NCBI GenBank assembly: GCA_014529385.2 | Contig: CM043962.1 | Coordinates: forward strand, 44,882,598 to 44,946,597 | Length of the DNA: 64,000 nucleotides | Direction: 5' to 3' | From: Adiantum capillus-veneris | Taxonomy: Eukaryota > Streptophyta > Polypodiopsida > Polypodiales > Pteridaceae | Shown: one piece after another, positions 48,075-59,100 of the stretch | Numbering within the stretch: position 1 is the first letter of the stretch | Layout: each line of letters starts with the position of its first letter | Notes under the pieces: generated by a model | Database searches by the model: none | What the model was told of the DNA's origin: nothing | The model's input: only the letters and a program-made list of their open reading frames with translations | Position numbers and translations under genes: made by a program

Positions 48075-49394
48075 ATGACAAACTGGATTAGTGGGTGTCG
48101 ACTAAGGAGATATCTTCTACCCCTCACACAAGAGATGCTCCAACAGATTCATCAAGGAAAGCAAAGAATGAAGGAAAAAGAGAGAGTACGGGAGGAAGCT
48201 CAAGCCGAAGCACAAGAACGCATTGCAAAAAGACGGCTTCTGCGACAACAACAACAGAGTAAACCACCATTGAGAGTCAATGCCATTCGACTTATGAACT
48301 TGGAGGAGGAAACAGTAGAGCCAATAATTACAGTCAAAGTGGGCAACAATCAAGTTGAATCAACAGCCTTGCTTGATTCGGGTGCTCAAGCAAATTTGAT
48401 CTCTTACGGATTATACCAACAGATCAAAGTCACAGATCAACTTCATCCTACTCCCCAAGTGCTGGAAAGTAGCACATCACACCCATTGAAAACATTAGGA
48501 TGGACTATATTGCATGTACAACTACATCAATATATTTACCCACACAAATTCTATGTGGTGACAGATGAAAGCACACAACACCCAATGATGCTAGGGCAAC
48601 CTTGGCAAAAAGCATACAATGTCCAGATAGACTGGAAAGCAAAGGCGGTCAAAATTCAGCACAAACATGAACAACAGGTGATAGCTTTTGCTCAGCAATA
48701 CCATCATGATGAACTGCAAGCCATGCAATCACAGGCAACAGAGACAAAAGAACAAATACCATCAAAGACCACCATGAAACCTGAGACCAACAACCAGGTG
48801 AAAGCCAACCATGCTAATCACAAACAGCTGAAGTCACTGACCACAATGCAAAAATCTAGGCTACCAACACAAGGTAAACGAGTATGGATGCGGAAGGATA
48901 GAAATGCAAGGGTGGAACAAAAACAATGTAACAACCGGATTCCAACAAAGCAGGCGGTGCAACCCAAAACCAAGTTCATAAAACAGATATGGATCCCAAA
49001 GAAAATACTTAGCCATAACCCAAATGTCACTCACATTTGGATACCAAAGCAAAAGCCAACGGAAATCCCTACGGTACAAGCACCAATGGAAAGCAGACAT
49101 CTGCAGGTCAACAAGGACAACAGATATATGTGGATGCCAATGACAGACAAACCAGTGGCAAACAAGAAAGTGCTAAACCATTTACAAAAGTCGGCAGCAA
49201 CAAACTACCAATGGAAAGCCAAGGCCATAAGGCCCATAGCTATCACGTCCCAGGCAATTCTATCCTCAGAAACAGCTACGACTCCATCAAAAGTGTCGGC
49301 AAAGCACTTGCCTCTTGCCACAAAGACAATTAAACAGAGAGCAGTAGAATTACAGCTGCTACTTGCAAAAAAAGCAGGAAGCCTCGACGGCTAA
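48075..49394 (+). CDS. C-terminal pol extension of element C: second retropepsin-like domain and W-x-P-K repeats
   Basis: 439 codons in the integrase frame, directly after TAA. Residues 1-20 (NWISGCRLRRYLLP) are the normal end of gypsy integrase; a Lys/Gln/Glu linker follows. A retropepsin-like domain covers about residues 80-200: ALLDSGAQANLISYG is the active-site loop and PMMLGQPWQKAYNVQIDW matches the I-L-G-x-P-(F/W) region. Then a Gln/Lys-rich tail with VWMRK, IWIPK, IWIPK, MWMPM and QWKAK. The canonical protease of the element is far upstream in pol, so this is a second copy of the fold. It could process Gag-Pol or the accessory protein, or be a non-catalytic binding domain; neither is shown. 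Confidence 0.8.
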   Translation: MTNWISGCRLRRYLLPLTQEMLQQIHQGKQRMKEKERVREEAQAEAQERIAKRRLLRQQQQSKPPLRVNAIRLMNLEEETVEPIITVKVGNNQVESTALLDSGAQANLISYGLYQQIKVTDQLHPTPQVLESSTSHPLKTLGWTILHVQLHQYIYPHKFYVVTDESTQHPMMLGQPWQKAYNVQIDWKAKAVKIQHKHEQQVIAFAQQYHHDELQAMQSQATETKEQIPSKTTMKPETNNQVKANHANHKQLKSLTTMQKSRLPTQGKRVWMRKDRNARVEQKQCNNRIPTKQAVQPKTKFIKQIWIPKKILSHNPNVTHIWIPKQKPTEIPTVQAPMESRHLQVNKDNRYMWMPMTDKPVANKKVLNHLQKSAATNYQWKAKAIRPIAITSQAILSSETATTPSKVSAKHLPLATKTIKQRAVELQLLLAKKAGSLDG

Positions 49395-49570
49395 TGCCAA
49401 TAAGCATCTTGCTTATTCCCTTCTCTTGCACAGCATTAATTTTTCCATGCATTGACCGAGTATGCATAAAATAGGGCCACAATAATCGGCCAGGCATTAG
49501 CACAACTTTTTCAACCTATGCACGGCACATACTCTGAGGCGAAACCTTGTCGTCCGGGAGGACTCTGACT

Positions 49571-49583
49571 AGGAGGGGGGAGG
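49571..49583 (+). other. Internal polypurine tract of element C
   Basis: AGGAGGGGGGAGG about 180 bases after the pol extension, in the same relative place as the internal PPTs of A and B, and similar to the 3' PPT at 59638. No LTR follows. It could prime a second plus-strand start. Confidence 0.55.
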
Positions 49584-50868
49584 CATTCTCAATGCGGAAC
49601 CAATAACAGAAACAGCAAAAAAGGGCATGATTTTTGACTATTTTAAGGGTTGACGTTTTTAAGGGTTGGCGTTTGATTGCGAAATTTTTTGGAGTAACCC
49701 AAGTATATATGCCCTTATACAGCATGAAGCTACAGGTATATGGGGCCAAACGCCAAATCAAGCCCCTAGGTGTGTGTATATAAGTAGAAAGAGCCATTTT
49801 TCAGGAAAAATATTGGTAAAACGGAGAAATCTGGCCATAAAAATTGCATGTGAGTGTATATAATGTGTTGCGGTGATGTTTGTCATCTTTTATGATTTTT
49901 GGGAATTTTCTGGGTTTGATTTGCTATTTTCCTTTTAATTTTGCTAATTTTTGGAAGAAAAACTTCAAAAATACAAAAAGCAGGTGAAAAACAGTCGTAA
50001 TGAAAAACAAAAAATATGGGGATGACCAGTGACTAAAGGACAACCTATGGTACAGTGGGGGTGCAATTATGAGACTGGAACGAAAAGCGTGTTTTGGCCA
50101 GGTTTTGACCGAAATGATAAATTTCTGGTAAACAGGGCAAATGGAGTCCAAATCAAGAAATTTTTGAGCCTAAACTGGAGCACATGTCAAATTTCATGAA
50201 AAATGGTTCGGGGACCTCCATTATAAGAAATTTCCACCCCATTTTTAGCTCATTCTCACTATTGACCTTGTGGAAGGAGCTTCTGCCACCTAGAGCGGAT
50301 CGACCTTCCAGCAGCTTCTACGATGCGCACGTCTACCTGACCAGCTCCAAACATGAGAGGTAGGCTCACCACCTTGAGCTTTTCGCGCATGTTTGTCATT
50401 ATGTCGCGAAAACTAGCATAGAGGTCACACACAAAGCGAGCGGTAGAGACCTGCAAGTAGAGACGGCGGCCTAACGGCTAACCCGAAAGCAACAAGACTT
50501 CATCGGCAGCTTACCCTAGTCTAGGAGACCAGTCCTGGATAGCCAAAGGGAGTGGGAAACCATCGGGAAAAACCCTAATTCCCAGAAACCCGCAAGAGGC
50601 CACCAAATGGGAAATCGGCAAAACAGCAACCAAATGCTACCAAAAATTATGGGTAGGAGCATCTCGACATGCTCGACAAGTCCATATGATCCGCATGACC
50701 AAAAAGTGACCCGAAGCGGCACTAAACCTCAGAAACGGCATCAGACACACAAAGCGTCAAAATGCACTTGCGGCCAAACCACAAGTCCGTTTGCCACCAA
50801 ACTTCACGAGCAGCTTTCCTAGACCATCAACAACCAAGTCCTATGGTGGTAGACCACCACAAATCATC
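49584..50868 (+). other. Noncoding part of the 3' module, left of the nested element
   Basis: No supported ORF. A repeated GGGTTGACGTTTTTAAGGGTTGGCGTTT lies at about 49648-49672. Nothing else recognised. Confidence 0.45.
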
Positions 50869-50873
50869 AAAGG
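50869..50873. repeat. Target-site duplication of the nested element, left (AAAGG)
   Basis: AAAGG is repeated exactly at 54843-54847. Confidence 0.93.
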
Positions 50874-51066
50874 TGTTGGGGTATAGGCGTCTGTGCCTTG
50901 CCCGACCGCCCAGAGTCTGGGCGCCCACTGACTTGTATACCTTATACATAGCATAAGTGTATAGGGGGCTGCTCACTCTTTTGAGTCTCCCCACCCATAT
51001 CTGTGTGTCGTGTGTCTCCTTCTCTCTCTCTCACTCTCTGCCTGTGGTGCTCCCCGATCCCCTTCA
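50874..51066 (+). repeat. 5' LTR of the nested element
   Basis: TGTTGGGGTATAGG to CCCCTTCA, 193 bp. Contains hairpins CGCCCAGA-G-TCTGGGCG (50907-50923) and TATACCTTAT with ATAAGTGTATA (50936-50963). Confidence 0.95.
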
Positions 51067-51068
51067 AT

Positions 51069-51080
51069 TGGTATCAGAGC
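51069..51080 (+). other. Primer binding site, tRNA-iMet type
   Basis: TGGTATCAGAGC two bases inside the LTR. Confidence 0.93.
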
Positions 51081-52716
51081 TATGGTGACCGCGGAGAGCA
51101 CGACGGCTTTGAGAGCTTCGAGGCGATAGCTCGCTCGCTCTCAACGGTGGAGTTCGATCGCGGAGTTTCACGGAGAGCGATTTTAGCTTGAGGAGCATTG
51201 TCTTTGGAGCTTAGGAGCTTGGTGTGGTCAAGCTTGGTCGAGGAGGCGGTTGCGGCTTCCTTGGTGAGAGGAGCTTTTGAGCTTAGTGGAGCTCGTTAGA
51301 GAAGTGCTCGGCGGAGGAGAGCTTAACATTCGAGTGCTTGGATGCTGTTGTGGCAGAGCTCTTGTGTTGGAGCTTGCATTGAGAGGACATTGCATCACGC
51401 AGAGTGGAGCAGGAGCAGGTTCAAGACTGTGTGCAGCTCGTTTTTGCCATTTTCGGGCTCTAAAACGCAGTTTTTTGCGTAGCTCCGTCATACAGAGTCA
51501 GATCTACATGATCCAGGAGTCTAGGTCAGGGTTTTGGCACGCTCCGGACGCGATGGTGATGTCTATTTGCTGAAATTATGCTTTGAATTACAGCAGGTAC
51601 AGCAGCAAGTTTATTTGTGCACTCTCGGGTCCCAAAAACACTGTTTTTGACATATTTTGCACACTCGGACTCGGATACATGTGATCCAGGAGTCTACCTT
51701 GGGGTTTTGGCACGCTCCGGACGCGCTCGTCATATCAAAATTTTAAAATTCTGAACGCTGAATTTTCTGCAGCAGCAGCAGTTGTTTATTGTGTGTCGAG
51801 GATTCCACACATGGTTTGCTCTCAGATGTGAGAGTGATATTTGCTGCAAGTTTCCTCACAGGTGGGAGGATACGATGTATGCCTTATGTGGTTTGATGCT
51901 GAGGGAGACTAATGTGATTGCATTTTCAGCTCGGCAATGTATGCCTCGAGCATGTTTTTTTGGCAGTCACATTTAGAGCAGATATTTGTGTACTAGATTT
52001 GCAGGTGTTTGCAATGATGTATGCAAAGTGTGGAGATTGGTGCATGCATTTGGAGTGCGGTTTGATGTGCTTTGGTTGCTCATGATTTTGAGCGTGCAGT
52101 CAGTTTGGTTACTGGTTTTGTGGCCGTTTTACTGACGAAACTCTGGCGAAATTTTCCCAGGAGTTTTATGCGTATCATTTGTGCGATCTAGGTAGAGATT
52201 GCGGGTTGCACTCAGCATTTGCGTGCGGTGTTCTCTGCAGGTGGGAGATTTGTGTGTGTGTATGCATCGATACCGCACATTGTGGGCTTGGTGATTAGCT
52301 CACGGGTTTGACAGGCGTACAGTTATCTTGGCACACTCACAGGAGTGAGTATTGTGATGTATGCTTGTGTGGCTACGAGCTAGGTAGCCGGATTCGAGCA
52401 CTAATGGCTTGAGGTTTTCTCAGCAGGTTTCAGCTACAGGTTTACAAGTTTACAGGCAGGTTTGAGGGCTTATTTGGGCGCTGAATTTTCAACCATTGTT
52501 TCCTCTTTGCAGGTGTCCATGTATGACTCAGTTGTAGGCTGATCTGGGACACGTTTGTGACTTGTTTATGCACTTGTTTAAGAGCTGAATTTTGGGGCTG
52601 TTTTGGGGCTGATTTGCAGCCATATTTGCATACTTTTGTTGATGCGATTCGAGCCAGTTTAGGGCTGATTTGGTTGACATTTGCTACTCATTGTTGGTTG
52701 CTCTTTTGCGAGCATT
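51081..52716 (+). other. Long untranslated leader of the nested element
   Basis: About 1.6 kb with no convincing ORF. The motif block GGGTTTTGGCACGCTCCGGACGCG occurs twice as shorter shared words (51530 and 51706), each after AGGAGTCTA, so it is an internal repeat. The same block is seen diverged at 35260-35470 in the old copy. Confidence 0.75.
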
Positions 52717-54570
52717 ATGGCTGATTTTTCATTTGACTTCCAGCGTTATGGTCTGACACAGTTTGATGGTGTAGATTTTGTTGCTTGGAAGGAACATATG
52801 CTTGTTGCATTGGCGGATTTGGGGCAGGATAAACCCTTGCATGGTTTATCGGCGAAGCCCAAGTCTATGCGTGATGATGATTGGCAGGATCTTGATGAGT
52901 TAGCAATGTCTACGATTTGTTTGCATCTGGTTGAGTCTGTTTACTGGCAGGTCTCGAGGGAGACTACAACTCATGCTTTATGGCAGAGTTTACATGCTAT
53001 GTACGCGACATCCATGTCTATAGGGGAGTCTAGTCCCACTTCTATGTCCATGGGAGAGATTGGTCCCACACGCAAGTCTCGACGGCATAGAGACTTGACA
53101 TGTTGGCATTGTGGACATAGAGGGCACATTAGGCGTCGATGTTTCAGGCGTTTGAGACAACGGAGGCGACAGATGCGTGATGCAGATTTGGGCATGACAA
53201 ATGCTAGTGAGATCAGTACGGTGGTTACTGAGTATGCTTGTGATGGCGATGTCACATTTACATCTAGCTTGTCTTCAGACGATCTTATGTCTACGGATTG
53301 CATATCGGATTGCACATTGTCTTCACATTGGTTACTAGATTCAGATGCTACTTTCCATGTCACGTCGCATCGTGAGTGGTTTAGCACGTTTTCTAGTGGG
53401 AGACTTGGTTGTGTGCACATGGCTGATGGTGCTATGTATGACATTGAGGGTACAGGAGACGTATGTTTGTCCTTGCCCAGTGGTATGAGATTTACCCTGC
53501 GTCATGTGCGTTATGTGCCAGATCTGAGACGGGATTTGATCTCAGTCAGACAGTTACGGGATAGTGGATGTCAGATTTTGCTACGAGAGCGAGATTTTGT
53601 GATGCATTTGGGTTCGCTAGTGATTGCGAGAGGTGCTAGGAGTGGTACAGGTTACCCATTGCATGTGGATCACGCGAGAGACTGTGTTGTCTCTGTGATC
53701 ACGCAGCCAGGTAGAGAGCGAGAGAGCAGGCGAGTCTCTTTTGCTTGTGGGTTGCAGGATGCTTTGCATGGAGTGCAGAGTAGTGAGCTCGTTGTGCACA
53801 CAGTTGGGGCACGACTTGAGCAGTCACACAGAGAGGTGACAGAGTTAGACATGCATGCTTTGCTAGTGACTGAGCAAAGCAGAGAGTCAGTTGTGCGAGA
53901 TACTTCTATGCAAGATAGACAGGTAGAGCGGTCTTGCTCTAGTGAGTCACGACAGGAGGACGTTGTGCAAGAGTCTATGCATACGGAGTTAGAGCATGAG
54001 AGCTCTAGTGAGTCACAGCAGATTGAGTGGTCATGTTTGCAGTGGATGATTGCAGAGGAGGCTGAGATGTCAGTGATTATGCAGTCATTCCTTTCTATGC
54101 TCGACAGTGAGCATGGGGATATAGTTGTGCAGGATATGTCTTCCAGCAGACACCTAGAGCAGCTGGTTTGCTCTGAGGTTGCACGACAGGTTGATGCATC
54201 TTTTGCGGACAGTCAGGAGATGCATGTGGATGACACGCCTTGTCAGTCAGAGATGCCTATTGCCAGGGACATATATGTTGATGCATGCTCCGTAGAGCTA
54301 GCAGGGCCCGCTAGCATTGCATCGGCATTCGGTGGTCTCATGTATGAGATGCTGATCTTCAGATCGGATATCGCAGCTACAGTGGGAGCATATGTAGTTG
54401 GGATTGTCAGTCGTTTGTTGACTGATGATGGCATAGTGCACGAGGGAGATATGCAGGTATTGCGTACATACTTGCAGTACGTGTGCGGTACGTCTGGTGG
54501 TGTATGGACTTACACGGGAGCAGGACAGCCGGATGCACACGATCACAGCCAGCCAGTGGGCATCGGTTGA
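52717..54570 (+). CDS. Intact chimeric Gag-protease-RT-tail ORF of the nested element
   Basis: 617 residues, start at ATG 52717 (MADFSFDFQRYGLTQFDG); the frame is open 36 bases upstream but without a better ATG. The N-terminus is copia Gag (UBN2-like), lacking the usual second half. The zinc knuckle CWHCGHRGHIRRRC is at about residue 129. The protease loop at about residue 208 reads LLDSDATFHVT, so the usual Gly of D-S/T-G-A is Asp; HVRYVPDLRRDLISV is intact. A Glu/Gln/Ser-rich stretch of about 250 residues of unknown nature follows, then FGGLMYEMLIFRSDIAATVG, a match to the copia RT/RNase H connection. No stops despite the missing enzymes. Probably a structural protein that keeps the element packageable in trans. 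Confidence 0.9.
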   Translation: MADFSFDFQRYGLTQFDGVDFVAWKEHMLVALADLGQDKPLHGLSAKPKSMRDDDWQDLDELAMSTICLHLVESVYWQVSRETTTHALWQSLHAMYATSMSIGESSPTSMSMGEIGPTRKSRRHRDLTCWHCGHRGHIRRRCFRRLRQRRRQMRDADLGMTNASEISTVVTEYACDGDVTFTSSLSSDDLMSTDCISDCTLSSHWLLDSDATFHVTSHREWFSTFSSGRLGCVHMADGAMYDIEGTGDVCLSLPSGMRFTLRHVRYVPDLRRDLISVRQLRDSGCQILLRERDFVMHLGSLVIARGARSGTGYPLHVDHARDCVVSVITQPGRERESRRVSFACGLQDALHGVQSSELVVHTVGARLEQSHREVTELDMHALLVTEQSRESVVRDTSMQDRQVERSCSSESRQEDVVQESMHTELEHESSSESQQIEWSCLQWMIAEEAEMSVIMQSFLSMLDSEHGDIVVQDMSSSRHLEQLVCSEVARQVDASFADSQEMHVDDTPCQSEMPIARDIYVDACSVELAGPASIASAFGGLMYEMLIFRSDIAATVGAYVVGIVSRLLTDDGIVHEGDMQVLRTYLQYVCGTSGGVWTYTGAGQPDAHDHSQPVGIG

Positions 54571-54638
54571 GAGCGGTTTTCTCTCACCTTTTGTAGTCTT
54601 TAGACTAGGTTCCCTTGCTTAAAGGCACAGTCGCCTTT

Positions 54639-54648
54639 AAGTGGGAGG
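54639..54648 (+). other. Polypurine tract of the nested element
   Basis: AAGTGGGAGG followed after T by TGTTGGGG, the typical copia PPT position. Confidence 0.8.
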
Positions 54649-54649
54649 T

Positions 54650-54842
54650 TGTTGGGGTATAGGCGTCTGTGCCTTGCCCGGCCGCCCAGAGTCTGGGCGC
54701 CCACTGACTTGTATACCTTATACATAGCATAAGTGTATAGGGGGCTGCTCACTCTTTTGAGTCTCCCCACCCATATCTGTGTGTCGTGTGTCTCCTTCTC
54801 TCTCTCTCACTCTCTGCCTGTGGTGCTCCCCGATCCCCTTCA
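54650..54842 (+). repeat. 3' LTR of the nested element
   Basis: 193 bp, the same as the 5' LTR except CCCGGCCG for CCCGACCG. Confidence 0.95.
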
Positions 54843-54847
54843 AAAGG
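54843..54847. repeat. Target-site duplication of the nested element, right (AAAGG)
   Basis: Exact match of 50869-50873. Confidence 0.93.
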
Positions 54848-56141
54848 TATGTAAACACAACCACGGGTGCTTCTAGAGCGACAAATTGCCAAATGAAGCT
54901 CCGGTGAAGCCAAAGTCGACAAAAACCATACAGCAAGGATCCCCAAGGGATTGGGAAGCTATGGAGACCAACATCGAGAAATTTCATCGCCAAAAAGCAC
55001 TCCAAAAGTCAGAAAACGGCTCGGAGGCTCTGAAGTCCACACAGGGAGTTATACTCGATCCATTTGACTTTTTTGTTGAAATTAGCACTGGGAGCACTAA
55101 CACTGAAAAAATCATCAAGAGACATCCTACACGTAGGATGTCTCAAGGGCACTTTTTGGCACAAAACCCAACAATTTTTGTCATGCACATGTTTTGAATG
55201 ACATTTGCAAGCCCTACACCAAGTTTCATCACATTTGGATCAGATTTGACCTCATATGCATGGAAAAACGCAAAGTTAGGGCATAGAGGCAATAATGGGC
55301 CATTGACCTACCAAATCTTGTCCAAATCTCATGAAACTTGCACAACACATTCACATACACATCAGCTAACTTTCTGTGGGGTCAGGGAGTAAAAATGAGG
55401 AATTAGACATCCTACGCGTAGGATGTCTAATGGACCTTTTTGGCATGGAAGAAAAGTTTTGTCATTCCAGATTTGATTACCTCATCAGCAAGAGCCCATA
55501 TGTCAAATTTGAAGCCATTCTAATCACTTTTGACCCCCAACACCTTCAAGAAACACTTTTTGAGCCCAAAAACACCTCACAAAGCCCTACAAGCATCAAA
55601 TCTTATCCAAATCCAAATCCAAGAACATGGCCATGTTCCATAGGCCAAGGAAAACCCACAGAACAAGTTTCATGCAATTCTAATGAAATAGACATCCTAC
55701 GCGTAGGATGTCTTAAGCTTAAAGTTAGCCTTCTATGCAAGAAATGACATCATAGGAGCCAAGACCATGATGCATTGAGCCCATATACCAAGTTTCAATC
55801 CATTTGGACATCAATTGCTACCCATGATGGACAATCTACCCAAATTGTGACCTAAAGCCTCAATCAGCCCAAAAATCCACTTTTTGACATCCAAATTCAA
55901 ATCCAAGCTTATAACCATGTTCCATGAGCCTTACACTACCTGCATGTCAAGTATGAACCAATTCTGAAGAAAAAGACATCCTACGCGTAGGATGTCTAGA
56001 TGGATTTTTTTGGCCAGAGTTGCACTGTGAGCACATGCACAGCTTCACAAGTTCCTTTTAAGCTATAATTTCAATTTTCAAGTCATTTGGATAAGTAAAA
56101 CTCAGTTTAGCAGCTGATATGGAAAAAACACTAACTTTGGA
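54848..56141 (+). other. Leader of the accessory ORF of element C
   Basis: Noncoding, with four palindromes. The sequence around the last one (ATTCTGAAGAAAAAG before the palindrome) also occurs around the third palindrome of the gag leader (38971-39007), so the two leaders share a repeated unit. Confidence 0.65.
55120..55997 (+). repeat. Four palindromes with CGCG centre before the accessory ORF of element C
   Basis: At 55120-55143 (centre CACG, arms intact), 55405-55428 (extends to a perfect 30-bp palindrome at 55402-55431), 55690-55713 and 55974-55997. Arms are AGACATCCTA and TAGGATGTCT. Spacing is about 285 bases throughout. The last lies 144 bases before the accessory ATG. Confidence 0.92.
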
Positions 56142-59100
56142 TTGCTGAGTGCAACAAGATCTATGGCAGCCTCGAAGTCACCGGCAAAGAAGAAGAGAAT
56201 GACAATCAAAGATTATCTGGACGAGGTGGACCCTTTTGTCATTCCAGAGGACACACTAAAGCCCACCAGCACCTGGATACAGGAAGATCTGTTAGAGTCA
56301 AACGACCTAAAGATCTACCAGGGAGTGTTCAAAGACAATGAAGGCAATGTAATAGAGCTGCCAATGCTGCCAAGAGAGCTCAATGAATTTGTCCGAAGCA
56401 AAATGGCGGCTACTTGGAGAAAATTGACCTCCATAACTATTTCGAAGCAATACCAGCAGGGGTGGACGTCAAAAGAGTATGGAAGTTTGTAACAAGCATC
56501 AAAGAGGATGGAGTGGCCAAGGTGACAGATTTGCACGGCAGACCCAATACAGAAATCATAATCATGAAGCGGGTTGTAGCCCATGCACTAGATCTCTCCA
56601 ATCAGGGAGACAGTGTGACAAAAAGAAGGGATGAAGTCAAGGTGTACAAAGAGAAAAAGGCCAATTACACCTTTGAGGACATCGCCAACCCAAAGGTGGT
56701 GATCATGAGCCAATTGTACAATCTGTACTTCGATATGTGCACAAAGAGGCCACAGAAGTACAAGATGCCGCCAGGTGCAATTGCCACAACGTTTACTTGG
56801 GCAATGACAAAAGGCACCCCAAAGATAATCAACTATGCGGCATACATACATGACAGCTTGGTAAAAATGGGAAACAAAAAGCCAACCTACATAGTGCCAG
56901 GAGAAATGATAACCAAGGTAATTTATGCAGCACTACACGCCAAGGGAAGGTGGCCTGACCCCCCATCTCAGAATGACTGGCTAAGGGTAAAGGAAGACAA
57001 AGAAGACGAGCCACAACGAGCACCAAGGGTGGCTACAAGGTTGAAGAGACGGCTAGAGCCAGTTGCAGAGGAGCAACCTGAGCAGAAGAAAGGAAAAAAG
57101 GAATCTGCTCAAGTGCCGGCCAAAGAGACAAGATCACAAAAAGCGGCTAGACTCGAGAGGCTGATGGAGAGTTTCCGAGCAGAAAGAGCCCTCAAGGGTG
57201 AGTTTAAACGAATTATGGAAGCCATCTCTCGAGTCTATGTCCGGATCATCCAGAAGAGTGCAGAGGGACCGCTTTGAAGACTATGTCAAGAATTTCGAGA
57301 TCCTTGATGCTGCAGCGGAAAACATTCCCCATGTCCCTTTCACCGAGGAAGAAGTGGAGCAGATAAGGCAGACATTACTAGATGAACAAGACAGCCAAGA
57401 AAGGGAAAGAAAAACGAAAGTGGACAGAGACTTAAAGGGCAAAACTACAACTTTACCAGATAGCCCTAAACCCAGCCCACAGCCATCACCGCCACCATCA
57501 CCACCTCCTAGCAACCCTCCACCAGAGAATAAGGAGGCTGAGGACAAACAAGAAGAACACCAGGCTGAGGAGCAAGAGCAAAGGCAAGAACCTGAGCTCA
57601 AAGAAGAGGCCAAGCCTGTGTCTAAGCAAAAAGAACTAGAGGAGGCATATTATGCATTTTTGGACCTTCTAGCTACAGGATATACAAGGGAAGAAGCCGC
57701 CACAGTCGCATTCAACTTGGCGAGGACACAGCATAAAGAACAAATGCCAGGCATCCGGCTAGTTGAGCTAAAGGAAATTGCTACCGACACGGTAGACCTA
57801 CACCCGCCCTCTAATGATTGGGACGTGGTGATGACAATGCTAGCTGGAATAAGAGCACAATCTGTGGCATCAGACGAAGAATTGATAACTCTAAAGGCCA
57901 CCGAAGAAAAGACCAAGAGGGAAAGGGATACTCTGCAGGCACAAAACCAAGGACAAAAAGAGAGAGAAGCTGACCTCCAGGCCAGATTGGCAACGGCTCT
58001 ACAAAACTGCCAAGCAAAGGAAGAAGCAAATGAGGCAGCAACAAAAATATTACAAGCAGCTGAAGAAGAGTGTCTACAACTCAGCAAGTCATTGCGAGAT
58101 GCCAAAAAAGAACGGGATAATCTGACGCTCAAGCTAGCAGAAGAAACTAAAGAAGTAGAGGCCATGAGGAATGCCAAGGAAAAGGCGGAGATAGAACAAG
58201 AAGCAAGCCTGGATGAAGTCCTTGAGCTCAAGGACCAATTAAAATTCAAAGATCAAACCATCCAGAGGCTGCGAGCATCACCTGCTAGACTTAGAGCTAC
58301 GAGCTCGACTCAAATCATTTCCGAGAGTCAAATATATGAGGAGCAGATGCAAGAACTCCAGAAGGAGCTGACTCTCGAGAAGAAGCAGAGGTTGATGATG
58401 GCTGAAGGTTCTATCGCAATGCAAACCAGAATGGAAGACAACCAAAAAGCCCTACAGGAAGAATTGGAGAGCATAAAGATAAAACTCGAGGAGGCTGAAA
58501 AAGTAAACGCTGAACTCAATGACCTCCTCGTGACTATGGGCGGAGAAGCTGAAGCGGAAAAGCAGACACTCCTCAAGCAAATTGAGGAGTTGAAAGGCCG
58601 GCAACAAGCTGAAGCAGAAAGCTCAGGGCCAGCTGCCAATGAGGGCATCGACCTCGATAATGTGGCAGATCCTGTGGACACACCCATGCCAAAGGAAAGC
58701 ACAGCAGGATCCTCTCAAGAGCCACAGGATCTAACACAAGAAGAGGAGGAAAAATTGCGTAAAGCAATAGAGGCAGAGCTCAGAGAAAGCACAAAGGAAG
58801 CCTTGGAATGGGAACAGAGGGTTTTCAAATCTATGACAATTCAAAGAATCGACCCCAGCAATCTCAGGCGTGAATGGATTCAACCCTCTCTCACATATCC
58901 ATTGTTGAAATATGAGGCGGCAACAATAAACAGGCGAATCAGAGAAGAGCCAACGGTCCCTCTCTACAACGCAGACACCTCGAGGCCAAAAGGAGTAAAG
59001 CTCATAGTGGATTCTCAGCCAAAGTGGAGGAAGGCTTGGCTTACCAAGTACCCGCAATACCTAATACACTTGGTAGAGGCACCTAAACACATCAGAGACA

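Larger units (their letters stand above)
50874..54842 (+). mobile_element. Young non-autonomous copia derivative (TR-GAG-like), 3969 bp
   Basis: 193-bp LTRs at both ends with one visible difference, a perfect 5-bp target duplication, an iMet primer site and a PPT. The single ORF has a shortened copia gag, a protease-like domain and only the tail of RT; integrase and catalytic RT are absent. It must therefore depend on another copia for mobility. A leader of about 1.6 kb separates the PBS from the ORF. Confidence 0.95.

Noticed and set aside
57281-58702. Minus-strand Ser/Leu/Cys-rich ORFs opposite the accessory ORF
   Set aside because: Mirror readings of the Glu/Lys/Ala-rich coiled coil.
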